Shown here: positions 44,123 through 52,800 of the stretch, one piece after another | Numbering within the stretch: the first letter of the stretch is position 1 | Layout: every line of letters starts with the position of its first letter | Assembly (NCBI RefSeq): GCF_900100355.1 | Contig: NZ_FNFH01000002.1 | Location: forward strand, 310,001 to 374,000 | Direction of reading: 5' to 3' | From: Microbulbifer yueqingensis | GTDB lineage: Bacteria; Pseudomonadota; Gammaproteobacteria; Pseudomonadales; Cellvibrionaceae | Length of the DNA: 64,000 bases | Position numbers and translations under genes: made by a program | Notes under the pieces: generated by a model | Databases searched by the model: none | Seen by the model: only the letters and a program-made list of their open reading frames with translations | What the model was told of the DNA's origin: nothing

Positions 44123-45736
44123 TCAGGGGTTGTAGAACTCCCCGTTCTTGCGCAGGTAGAACCAGTAGTTAATCACCATACATACGGCGTAGAAGATGGC
44201 AAAGCCTGCCAGCGCGTATTCCGGCGTGGTGGCCTTGATCTGCTCGCCGAACACTTTCGGGATATAGAAGGCACCGTAGGCGGCCACCGCAGAAGTCCAG
44301 CCAAGCACCGGGCCGGCCTGTTCGCGGGGAAACACCATGGCAATAGTGCGGAAGGTTGAACCATTGCCAATACCGGTTGCGGCGAAGAGCACCAGGAACA
44401 GCAGGAAGAAGGGCACGAAGAACTCTTCCGGGGTCGCAGACGCGTAGGCTGCCTTCATGTAGTAGGCCACCCCCAGCGCACTCGCCACCATGATGGCCGC
44501 ACAGACCTGGGTAACCAGTGCCCCGCCGACGCGGTCAGAAATCCAGCCGCCCACCGGGCGAATCAGTGCGCCGATAAAGGGACCCATCCAGGCGTACATC
44601 AGGGCGCTGGGGCCATTCGGGTTGATGGTGTCATGGGTCATCACACCGTCGACCATTACGTGGCTGTAGCCGAAGATCACCTTGATGGCCAGCGGGAAGG
44701 CCGCCGCAAAGCCGATAAAGCTGCCGAAGGTCATGGTGTAGATGACGCTCATCACCCAGGTGTGGCGGTGGTTGAAAATTCGGTACTGCCGATTGAGGCT
44801 GGTCCTGATCTCGCCTGGCAGCATCTTCAGCCCGAAGACGGTAGCGGCGATAACCAGCACCAGTACGATTTCCTTGGGCACACCCCAGCCGGAACCGTTG
44901 GCAGCCTCCGGCAGCAGCAGCCACAGGCCCACCACCGCGGTGAGGAAACCGATACCCAGCATCAGGGTCATCTTGACCATGGCAGACAGGGGGCTGCCCA
45001 CATCCGGGGTAATCTCATCAGTGCGCAGGTTATTCATGCCGAACCAGCCGACGATGGCCAGCGGTACCAGGAACAGCAGCCATACAAAGCCGGCATTCTG
45101 GATCCAGGCCTCGGAACCGGCCGGAATCTTGCCGATGAGGGAGCCTGAGCTGCTGACCAATACCATGGGATCCCCACCGGCGGCACCGAAGGCGCCGAAG
45201 GTCATGAACAGTGGCACCAGGATCTGCATGGTGGTGACGCCAAAGTTACCCAGGCCCGCGTTCAGGCCCAGTGCCAGCCCCTGTTTCTCCTTCGGGAAGA
45301 AGAAGCTGATATTGGACATGGAAGAGGCGAAGTTACCCCCGCCGATACCGGACAGCAGCGCCAGCAGCTGGAACACCCACAGCGGGGTTTCCTTGCTCTG
45401 CAGCGCGAGGCCCGTCCCCAGGGCGGGGATCATCAGCAGCGCAGTGGTAAATACGATGGCGTTGCGCCCGCCGAACAGGCGAATGAAAAAGCTGCTGGGA
45501 ATACGCAGCGTCGCCCCGGTCAGGCCGGCGATTGCCATCAGGGTAAAGAGGTCTGCCTTCGCGAAGGGGAACCCCAGGTTGAGCATCTGGACGGTAATGA
45601 TTCCCCAGTACAGCCATACGGCGAAGCCGCACAGCAGGCTGGGGATGGATATCCATAGATTGCGGTTCGCAATCTTCTTTCCTTTGGACTGCCAGAACCC
45701 ACTGTCTTCTGGAGTCCATTCGTATATGTCTGACAC
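44123..45736 (-). CDS. Nitrate/nitrite antiporter of the NarK/NarU type (third NarK)
   Basis: The 537-residue product resembles Escherichia coli NarK: the N terminus DSGFWQSKGKKIANRNLWISIPSL matches its conserved FW..RG..IA.RNLWIS pattern, and SSMSNISFFFPKEKQGLALGLNAGLGNFGV and GIGNGSTFRTI are the nitrate signature regions. It is longer than NarK because of an extra central loop/helix region (about residues 190-280). The start is GTG at 45736 with AGGAG upstream. It is unlike the other two NarK proteins in the window. Confidence 0.9.
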   Translation of the reverse strand: MSDIYEWTPEDSGFWQSKGKKIANRNLWISIPSLLCGFAVWLYWGIITVQMLNLGFPFAKADLFTLMAIAGLTGATLRIPSSFFIRLFGGRNAIVFTTALLMIPALGTGLALQSKETPLWVFQLLALLSGIGGGNFASSMSNISFFFPKEKQGLALGLNAGLGNFGVTTMQILVPLFMTFGAFGAAGGDPMVLVSSSGSLIGKIPAGSEAWIQNAGFVWLLFLVPLAIVGWFGMNNLRTDEITPDVGSPLSAMVKMTLMLGIGFLTAVVGLWLLLPEAANGSGWGVPKEIVLVLVIAATVFGLKMLPGEIRTSLNRQYRIFNHRHTWVMSVIYTMTFGSFIGFAAAFPLAIKVIFGYSHVMVDGVMTHDTINPNGPSALMYAWMGPFIGALIRPVGGWISDRVGGALVTQVCAAIMVASALGVAYYMKAAYASATPEEFFVPFFLLFLVLFAATGIGNGSTFRTIAMVFPREQAGPVLGWTSAVAAYGAFYIPKVFGEQIKATTPEYALAGFAIFYAVCMVINYWFYLRKNGEFYNP

Positions 45737-45847
45737 GGCGGCGTCTCCTAATATGGTTTTACTGATTCGCCATGCACTATGATCCCCTGCAGCCCCTCTC
45801 TCAATTACCATCAGTAAGTAACCACTTTTCCCGCCCTGCGCCAGGGC

Positions 45848-45863
45848 TACCCCTTTGGGGGTA
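45848..45863. promoter_or_regulatory. NarL/NarP 7-2-7 site between narK and narL
   Basis: TACCCCT-TT-GGGGGTA: the left heptamer matches the consensus fully and the right read in reverse (TACCCCC) differs only at the last base. It is 112 bases upstream of the minus-strand narK start and 76 bases before narL, so it could control both, including narL itself. Confidence 0.75.
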
Positions 45864-45938
45864 GCCCGCGCCCCCGAGGCCTGTGGTAAAGTGGCTGTTC
45901 ACATTTAGTACAACTGGCACCACTACGGCAGGTTAACC

Positions 45939-46592
45939 ATGTCCCAACCGGCAACCATAATGATGGTTGATGACCACCCCCTTTTCCGCAAGGGCCTGAA
46001 GCAGCTGTTCGCAATGGAGCCCGGGCTCGAACTCGTGGCGGAAGCCAGCAGCGGTGAAGAAGCCCTGGATCTGGCCCGCGAACACGATCCCGACATCATC
46101 CTGCTCGACCTGAATATGCGCGGCATGGACGGCCTCGATACCCTGCGTGCCATGCGCGCCGCGGATATCACCTCCCGCATCGTGATGCTCACCGTCTCCG
46201 ACAACAACGCCGACGTGGTTTCCTGCATTCGCGCCGGGGCGGACGGCTACCTGCTGAAGGATATGGAGCCCGAGGAAATCCTCGACCAGGTACTGGAGGC
46301 GACCCACGGCAAGCTGGCGATCAGCCAGCGGCTTACCGAGATTCTCGCATCTGCCCTGCGCAAGCCGGAAACCTCCGGCGCCGACACCCTGTCGACGCTG
46401 ACCAGCCGCGAATACCAGATACTGCAACTGATCGCCGACGGCCTCAGCAACAAACTCATCGCCCGCGAGCTCGACATCAGCGATGCCACCGTGAAGGTAC
46501 ACGTCAAGCACCTGCTGAAAAAACTCGGCATGCGCTCGCGCGTCGAGGCGGCGGTGTGGATGGTGAACCAGAAGCGACCGGAGTCCAACTGA
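45939..46592 (+). CDS. narL: Nitrate/nitrite response regulator NarL
   Basis: This is the DNA-binding partner of NarX. The 217-residue product has a receiver domain with phospho-acceptor Asp57 (IILLDLNMRGMDG) and Lys in LLKDM, and a LuxR-type helix-turn-helix (LTSREYQILQLIADGLSNKLIARELDISDATVKVHVKHLLKKLG). It probably binds the TACYYMT heptamer pairs found near narG, narK and nrdD. It is followed 13 bases later by moeA. Confidence 0.95.
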   Translation: MSQPATIMMVDDHPLFRKGLKQLFAMEPGLELVAEASSGEEALDLAREHDPDIILLDLNMRGMDGLDTLRAMRAADITSRIVMLTVSDNNADVVSCIRAGADGYLLKDMEPEEILDQVLEATHGKLAISQRLTEILASALRKPETSGADTLSTLTSREYQILQLIADGLSNKLIARELDISDATVKVHVKHLLKKLGMRSRVEAAVWMVNQKRPESN

Positions 46593-46605
46593 ACGAGGTA
46601 TCCCC

Positions 46606-47844
46606 ATGAGCGATTGCTGCAGCCAGCCCGGCCTGATGCCGGTTGAAACGGCCCGCGAGCGACTGCTGGACACCCTGCAGCCGGTGCCCGGTACAGAAGA
46701 TATGGCGCTGGAGCTGGCCGCGGGCCGCGTACTGGCGGAACCGGTGATCGCCGCCCTCGACCTTCCGCCCTGCGACAACTCGGCCATGGATGGTTATGCC
46801 CTGCGGCTGGCCGACCTCCACAGCGGCAAGCCGCTGGAACTGATTGGCAAGTCGTTCGCCGGCAAGCCCTTCACGGGCACGATCAATCCGGGCACCTGTG
46901 TCCGCATCATGACCGGCGCCGTGGTGCCGCCGGGCGCCGATACTGTAGTCATGCAGGAACAGGTCGAGGCCCGGGAGGAATCGGTCCTGGTAAGCGGGCG
47001 AGTTCGCGCCGGCGACCATATCCGCCGTCGCGGGGAGGATATCCGCGAGGGCGAGGTCCTGCTGGCCGCGGGCAGCCGGATTACCGTTGCCCATATCGCG
47101 CTGCTGGCCGCCGCCGGGGTCGGCTCGGTTACCGTGCGACGCCGCCCGGTAATCGCCCTGTTTTCCACCGGCGACGAGTTGCGCCAACCCGGCGAGCAAC
47201 TCGGGACAGGCGACATCTACGATAGCAACCGCACCGCGCTCAAGGCCGCCCTGGCGGGCCTGGGGCTGGAAATACTGGACCTGGGTATCCTGCCTGACAC
47301 CCGCTCGGTTATCGCGGACGCACTGGAGCGCGCGGCGCGCGATGCCGACGCGATCATAACCTCCGGCGGGGTCTCGGTGGGAGAAGCCGATTACACCCGC
47401 GAGGTACTCAAGGATATGGGGGAAATCGGTTTCTGGAAGGTGGCCATGAAACCGGGCAAACCCTTTGCATTCGGGCGTCTGCAGGGCACCCCATTTTTCG
47501 GCCTGCCGGGCAACCCTGTTTCCGCACTGGTGACCTTTTACCAGCTGGTGCGACCGGCGCTCGCCGTCATGCAGGGCGGCAGCTGGTCCGCCCCCCAGAC
47601 CATGCGCGCCAGGTTGCTGCAGCCGCTGAACAAAAAGCCCGGCCGCACCGATTTCCAGCGCGGGTTCTTTCGCAATGACGAAACCGGCACGCTGGTGGTT
47701 GAGCCGGCGGGAACCCAGGGCAGTCATATCCTGTCTGGCCTCGCGTCCGCGAACTGCTTTATCGTCCTCGACCGGAAGAGCGGGCCGGCCGCTGCCGGGG
47801 ACATGGTTACCATCGAGCCCCTGCAGGCACCCCTCCTCCGCTGA
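46606..47844 (+). CDS. moeA: Molybdopterin molybdenumtransferase MoeA
   Basis: MoeA inserts molybdate into adenylated molybdopterin. The 412-residue product has the family's PCDNSAMDGYALR, GTCVRIMTGAVVPPGADTVVMQE, FSTGDEL, GDIYDSNR, SGGVSVGEADYT and GLPGNPVSALVTF motifs. It lies next to narL, not in the moa/mod operon, so this last step may be induced with nitrate response. The start is an ATG after ACGAGGT. Confidence 0.95.
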   Translation: MSDCCSQPGLMPVETARERLLDTLQPVPGTEDMALELAAGRVLAEPVIAALDLPPCDNSAMDGYALRLADLHSGKPLELIGKSFAGKPFTGTINPGTCVRIMTGAVVPPGADTVVMQEQVEAREESVLVSGRVRAGDHIRRRGEDIREGEVLLAAGSRITVAHIALLAAAGVGSVTVRRRPVIALFSTGDELRQPGEQLGTGDIYDSNRTALKAALAGLGLEILDLGILPDTRSVIADALERAARDADAIITSGGVSVGEADYTREVLKDMGEIGFWKVAMKPGKPFAFGRLQGTPFFGLPGNPVSALVTFYQLVRPALAVMQGGSWSAPQTMRARLLQPLNKKPGRTDFQRGFFRNDETGTLVVEPAGTQGSHILSGLASANCFIVLDRKSGPAAAGDMVTIEPLQAPLLR

Positions 47845-48010
47845 ACCGCACCCGCCGCGCTCGCACTGGCCACTGGAAGGCCGGGCCGCGTGGCGCTAAC
47901 CTGAGGACTGCCGGGCGACGGGAGAATCCAGGGAGACGGGCCGGCATTCCCCCGGTGCGTTTCCCTTCCTGCGGCCGCCCCCCCTACCTGCCAGAAAGGA
48001 AGCAGCGCCA

Positions 48011-49036
48011 GTGAAAGCGATCGGGTTGTACCAGTACCTGCCAGTCGAAAACGAGAAGTCACTTGTCGACGTCTACCTGGACCGCCCGCGGCCCGGGCCA
48101 CGCGACATTTTGGTGGCAGTGCAGGCAATAGCCGTCAACCCGGTGGACACCAAGGTGCGGGCACCGAGAGAGGGCGCCGAAAAACCGTCGGAAACGCCGC
48201 AGGTTCTCGGCTGGGACGCCGCCGGGGAGGTGATTGATACCGGCGAGGAAGTGGAGAACTTCCGCCCGGGTGACCGGGTGTATTACGCCGGCGATATCAC
48301 CCGTCCCGGCTGTTACAGCGAAATGCACCTGGTGGACGAGCGGCTCGCCGGGCACCTGCCCGAAAGCCTCGACTTCACCTCCGCGGCCGCGTTGCCCCTG
48401 ACCGGCCTGACTGCCTGGGAGGCGCTGTTCGAGCGCCTGGGCATTTCCACCACCGGGGAGGACGCCGGCAAAAGCATCCTGGTCATCGGCGGCGCCGGCG
48501 GCGTGGGTTCCATGGCCGTCCAGCTGGCGCGGCACGTAGCCCGCCTGAAGGTGCTTGCGTCCGCGTCGCGCACCAAGTCCAGTGTCTGGACCAAGAAGCT
48601 CGGTGCCCACCATATCGTCAACCACCGCCACCCTCTCGACCGCGAGTTGCAGGAACACGGCTTCGATACGGTGGATTACATCCTCTGCCTCAACGATACC
48701 GACCAGCACTGGAACGCGATGGCCAATGCCATTGCCCCGCAGGGACGCATCTGCGGCATCGTCGACAACCGCGATCCCCTGCCCCTCAACCTGTTGAAGA
48801 GCAAAAGCGCCACCTTCGCCTGGGAATTCATGTTCACCCGCTCCAGGTATCGCACGCCGGATATGCAGCGACAGGGGGAAATTCTCAACGAAATCGCGCG
48901 ACTGGTTGATGAGGGGGTCCTGAAAAGTACCGTTAACCAGGTGCTTGAACCGATCAACGCCGCCAACCTGCGCCAGGCGCACGCGCTGATAGAAAGCGGG
49001 CACACGATTGGCAAGATTGTTTTGGCGGGGTGGTAA
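48011..49036 (+). CDS. Zinc-independent quinone oxidoreductase-like medium-chain dehydrogenase
   Basis: The 341-residue product belongs to the MDR superfamily (zinc-binding alcohol dehydrogenase family, ZADH-like). It has VLGWDAAGEVIDTGEEV, a dinucleotide motif VIGGAGGVGSMAVQLARH and the PLTGLTAWEALFERLGI signature. Catalytic zinc ligands are not evident. It probably reduces quinones or enones with NADPH; no substrate is known. Its 3' end (last 36 coding bases before the stop region) is partly duplicated at 49176-49211. Confidence 0.85.
   Translation: MKAIGLYQYLPVENEKSLVDVYLDRPRPGPRDILVAVQAIAVNPVDTKVRAPREGAEKPSETPQVLGWDAAGEVIDTGEEVENFRPGDRVYYAGDITRPGCYSEMHLVDERLAGHLPESLDFTSAAALPLTGLTAWEALFERLGISTTGEDAGKSILVIGGAGGVGSMAVQLARHVARLKVLASASRTKSSVWTKKLGAHHIVNHRHPLDRELQEHGFDTVDYILCLNDTDQHWNAMANAIAPQGRICGIVDNRDPLPLNLLKSKSATFAWEFMFTRSRYRTPDMQRQGEILNEIARLVDEGVLKSTVNQVLEPINAANLRQAHALIESGHTIGKIVLAGW
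48995..49030 (+). repeat. First copy of a 36-base tandem-duplication marker (3' end of the dehydrogenase gene)
   Basis: This stretch at the end of the dehydrogenase gene matches 49176-49211 at 32 of 36 bases by eye. It marks the left unit of a roughly 180-195-base local duplication that also carries REP pairs and the RAYT 3' end. Confidence 0.75.
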
Positions 49037-49039
49037 AAA

Positions 49040-49092
49040 GCCTGCTTGCAGGCGGAACCGCTTCCCAATGTCGCCTGCAAGCAGGCTCCTAC
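49040..49092. repeat. REP doublet 1 (inverted pair)
   Basis: AGCCTGCTTGCAGGCG at 49040-49055 and its inverse, TCGCCTGCAAGCAGGCTCC with TAC after it, at 49071-49092 form an inverted REP pair (BIME-like). The left member lacks the leading GTAGG that other copies have. Confidence 0.8.
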
Positions 49093-49096
49093 GACG

Positions 49097-49175
49097 AGGC
49101 TCCAGCCACTCTGCCTCCGCGACGGTTAAAACCTCGGTGAGCCTGCGAGAGCCGCCCGGAAAGGATTGGCGAGAT
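49097..49175 (-). pseudogene. Degenerate fragment of a RAYT 3' end
   Basis: This stretch follows the REP doublet as the intact RAYT 3' end does: CAGCCACTCTGC, then a diverged ACGG..AA..TCTCG-like part, then GGATTGGCGA and GATAGCGG align to about 49298-49376. The reading frame is broken and no start exists. It is the left-hand, decaying copy of the tandem duplication. Confidence 0.65.
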
Positions 49176-49211
49176 AGCGGACACACAATCGGAAAGATTG
49201 TTTTGGCGGGG
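49176..49211 (+). repeat. Second copy of the dehydrogenase 3' end
   Basis: Identical to 48995-49030 at 32 of 36 bases. It joins directly onto the RAYT fragment at a shared ATAGCGG/AAAGCGG sequence, which looks like the microhomology where the duplication formed. Confidence 0.75.
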
Positions 49212-49227
49212 GGCAAAAAGTCAGTCC

Positions 49228-49286
49228 GTAGGAGCCTGCTTGCAGGCGAAAGGGCTCCGCAAAGTCGCCTGCGAGCAGGCTCCTAC
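49228..49286. repeat. REP doublet 2 (inverted pair) downstream of RAYT
   Basis: GTAGGAGCCTGCTTGCAGGC (49228-49247, then GA) and the inverse starting TCGCCTGCGAGCAGGCTCC (49265-49286) flank the 3' end of the RAYT gene. One base in the loop of the second differs from the other copies (GCGAGC). Confidence 0.85.
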
Positions 49287-49294
49287 GACGGGGG

Positions 49295-49744
49295 TTACAG
49301 CCACTCTGCATCCCACAACGGATAATATCTCGCCGAACTTACCAGGCCCGCCCTGAGAGGATTGGCGACGAGATAGCGGGCAACCTCCCGAACATCCTCT
49401 TCTGAGCGCAAGGCGTGGTCGTGAAAGCCTCGCTGCCAGACCTGGCCATGCCATCGATCTCGAAGCAACATGGTCGTGAGGGCCTTAACCTTTTGAACAG
49501 TCTGGGAGAGGTTCGATTCTTCCGCGAGCTGCATTAACCAGTGAATATGGTCAGGCATCACAACGTAGCAGAGCGTACAAGCAGAGTTTTCAACTTCACG
49601 CAGTGAAGCTACAAAGGCCCGCCCACGCCAGAAATCCGCAAATACCCGCCGCCGCCGGTAGCACACCGCGGTAATCAGGTAGATTCGATTAGGCTCGCTA
49701 TGCCGCCCCAGGCGCAGGCGATGTCCGTGGGGTCGCTGATTCAT
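49295..49744 (-). mobile_element. REP-associated tyrosine transposase (RAYT, IS200-like Y1 family)
   Basis: RAYTs are single-copy, domesticated relatives of IS200/IS605 transposases that act on REP hairpins. The roughly 149-residue product (from ATG 49744; a TTG at 49771 would add nine residues) has the HUH metal site in YVVMPDHIHWLMQL and the ARYLVANPLRAGLV segment of the family. RHSEPNRIYLITAVCYRRR near the N terminus is typical. REP pairs flank it on both sides (49228-49286, 49820-49873), so the element looks intact. Confidence 0.9.
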
Positions 49745-49819
49745 CCCCTTATTTTTGTTCGCACCGAACAATCATTACATCAGTAACGGCTGCTTATGGC
49801 GGGGATATGTTCTTGTTGT

Positions 49820-49873
49820 TCGCCTGCAAGCAGGCTCCTACATGGTTTCCCGTAGGAGCCTGCTTGCAGGCGA
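49820..49873. repeat. REP doublet 3 (inverted pair) upstream of RAYT
   Basis: TCGCCTGCAAGCAGGCTCC and GTAGGAGCCTGCTTGCAGGC (with GA) face each other with a ten-base loop (49820-49841 and 49852-49873). The pair also ends 5 bases before the stop of the large outer-membrane protein gene and can serve as its 3' hairpin. Confidence 0.85.
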
Positions 49874-49878
49874 TTTTG

Positions 49879-52800
49879 TCAGAGCTTGCCGATCACGTTG
49901 ATGAAGACACCCTGGCTGTCGTAATCCAGCTGGGTCAGGTCATCCGAGAAGTCGGTGAAGTTGTAGCCCGCACCCACCTTCAGGTGCTTGCCCACATGCC
50001 GGTAGACACCCAGCAGGGCGCCGCTGCGGCGGTCCTGGGCATCCGGCAGGTCGAGCATACGCCCCTCGATCAGCAGGTCCCACTTGTTCACAAAGTGCCA
50101 ATCGGCGCGCAATACGTACAGGCTGGCGCGACTGTCAAAGAACTCGGGATCCACGCGGTCCTGGCTCAGCTGGCCCAGCCGGTAGGCGTACTTGGCACCG
50201 AGGGTCCAGCGCCGGCTCACGTCATAGCTGGCGTCCACCGAGAAAATATGGCTTTTCTGGATGAACTCGGCCGCGGTGTTTTCCACCGTCACCTGGCCCG
50301 CCGTGGGAACGTTGTAGAAGTAGGTGTACTTCAGCAGCGTGTTGAGGCGGTCATTGTCCACCGGGCGATAGGCGTAGCCCATCACTGCCTCGGTGAACTT
50401 GCCGTCGTAGAACTGTCCCTGGGAACTCTTGCTGTCGGAATAATTGAGCTTGGCCACCAGGCGCCAGCTGGGACTCATCTGGTAGCTGGCGTTGTTCTTC
50501 ATCAGCCAGGTCTGGCGCTCGCTCTCCGTCACCGTTTCGGCGTCCACCGGCGTTTCCATGGTATCGGTGCGGTACTCCACCGCAGATGAAACGCGAACCG
50601 CCTGGGTGCTGTAGCCCACGTTGGCACCCACTGCCCGGCGCTGGGTCTCGGCGCCGGTGCGGGGATCCTCCAGGGTGCCGGCTTCCATGCTGGTGCCGTA
50701 GTGCCAGCGGTCACTGGGGGCCAGGTCCATACCGAGCGCGTGGGTAAGGCCGGTGGAGACGTCGCCGTGGGTGTAGCGCTCCTCGCCATACACGCTGAGG
50801 CTGTCAGAGTAGCGGCTGCGGAAGCCGCTGCTCATGTTGCCCTTGCGCGCGCGCACACCGGTATCGGTGCGCTCATTATCGAGGGTGTAGTTCAGGTAGA
50901 CATTGGTCCGGTCACTGACCAGGTAATCGGTGCCCAGCCGCGCCCCGGTTCCGGTGTCTCCCTCGGAGAGCTCTGTATCCAGCGTCAGCCTCTCGCTTAC
51001 CCGGTAGGCGCCGCCGACACCAACGCGATTATTTTCGTCGCGGTTGCCGGTAACCTCCATGGTGCGCTGCACGAAACCGAAGGCACTCCAGTCGGCACCG
51101 GAATTGTATGCCGCCTCCACGGCGACATCGGTGCGATCGCCCTGGGTCTGGGTGGGCGCCACCACCGGGGAGTGATCTTCGCGGGTATCGGCGCGCCCGC
51201 CGGTGGTAACCCGCCAGCGCTCGTTGATGCGGTAGCCCACGGACAGGTCCACCGCCGAGGTCTGCAATCCCAGTTCCTGTTCGCGCTGGTCAGTCTTCAC
51301 GCCGACGTCGAAGCGCTCGCCGATCGGCAGGTTGACGCTGGCACCGCTCTGGACGGTATCCTGGTTCACCAGTTGGCCCGGGGCGGCGAAGCCCGCCTCC
51401 CGCTCCTGATGATAGAAGGTACCGGTTCCACGGGCGCCCTCGAACAGGTCGCCGAGATGCAGGCTGGCCTCAATTTTATTCGCGCTGGCCTTGGGGTCAG
51501 GGTTCAGGGTATCGACGCTGTTGAAGTTATCGCCGACGGCCGGGTTGAAGCTGAAACCGCCGTCGTAGGAAGACACGCTGTTGAGGGTGTTGCCCTCGCT
51601 GGTAGCGGATTCGAGCTTCACCCAGCTACCGGCGCTCGCACGCAGCGTCAGGTCGACGCCCTGCAGGGAGGACTCATTGTCCTCCTCATCCTGCTGTGAT
51701 CCGCTCAGCCCGAGTTTGACATAATCGCCCAGCCAGTAATGGGCGCGGCCGCCCACCGCCAGGGTGTCCATTTCCTCGAACCCGGGCGTGTACTCATAGC
51801 GGGTTACCAGGTACTGAGGGTTGCCGTTGTAGGCACCATCCTGGACGAGCTGGTTGTCGCTGGCGATCGCCGACAGGGGCCGGTTCAGCAGGATGCGTCC
51901 CTGGATATAGTCCACGTCATAGTCGATCACCGGCGTCAGGTTCTTGACCCCGAGCACCAGGCCGGAATCCTTGTCCCGCACCTCGATACGCACCCGCTCG
52001 GAGCCGGCGAGGATATCCTGGTGGCGCAGGAAGTACAGGGAACCACCGGTACCACGGAATTCGTCGCGCCCGGCAATGGTTCCCGGCTCGGCACTGAAAC
52101 CGTCAACCTGGAAGCGTTTTTCCCCAAAACTGGTGACGTCGTCCGTCTCGAAGTGTGCGTTCGCACCATAGAGCGCCCGGTCGATATGCGCCAGCTCGTT
52201 ATCGGTGTAGGACGCCTTGAAATTACCCCACATGCCGTAATCGTCGTACTTCGACAGCTTGACGTAGAACTTGCCGGAAGTCGGCGCGTCTTCCACCACG
52301 GTGGAGTCGTCACCGAAGGTCGGGTAATACAGGTCGGAATCCAGGCGCCGGAACAGCGCATCAGGGGATTTCTCCATGAAATTGGAGAACAGCTGGTCCA
52401 CCGGACCCTCTTCCGTGTCCGCACTGGCCGACAGGTTCCAGCCCTCGCCGAAGTCGCCGCTGGTGTAGAACGCCAGCCGCCCGTCGTAACTTACCGAGTT
52501 GTCATAGTGGGTCTCGTCACCGGTCACGAGGGCTGCGGGGCCGTTGGTGTCATCGAGGCCGATGGTGAGGTCGGCGATACCCACAGTAAACCAGTCGTTG
52601 TTGCGGAAGCGCAGGTCGCGCAGGAACAGCTCGCCATTGCCCTGCTCGTCCAGCACTGCCACCTCGACGGTGTGCAGCCCGCGGGAGAAAATCTCTTCAG
52701 CCACGAACTCGCCGCTTTCACTCACCGGCACCGGCCGGCCCGCCACCCACACGGTGTGGTCAGCGGGAATCTGTGCCCCGTTCACCAGCACTGAATTGCC

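Noticed and set aside
49040-49873. CRISPR array, because of short repeats at intervals
   Set aside because: The repeats are inverted REP palindromes in pairs with unequal spacing, beside a RAYT gene; there are no uniform spacers and no cas genes.
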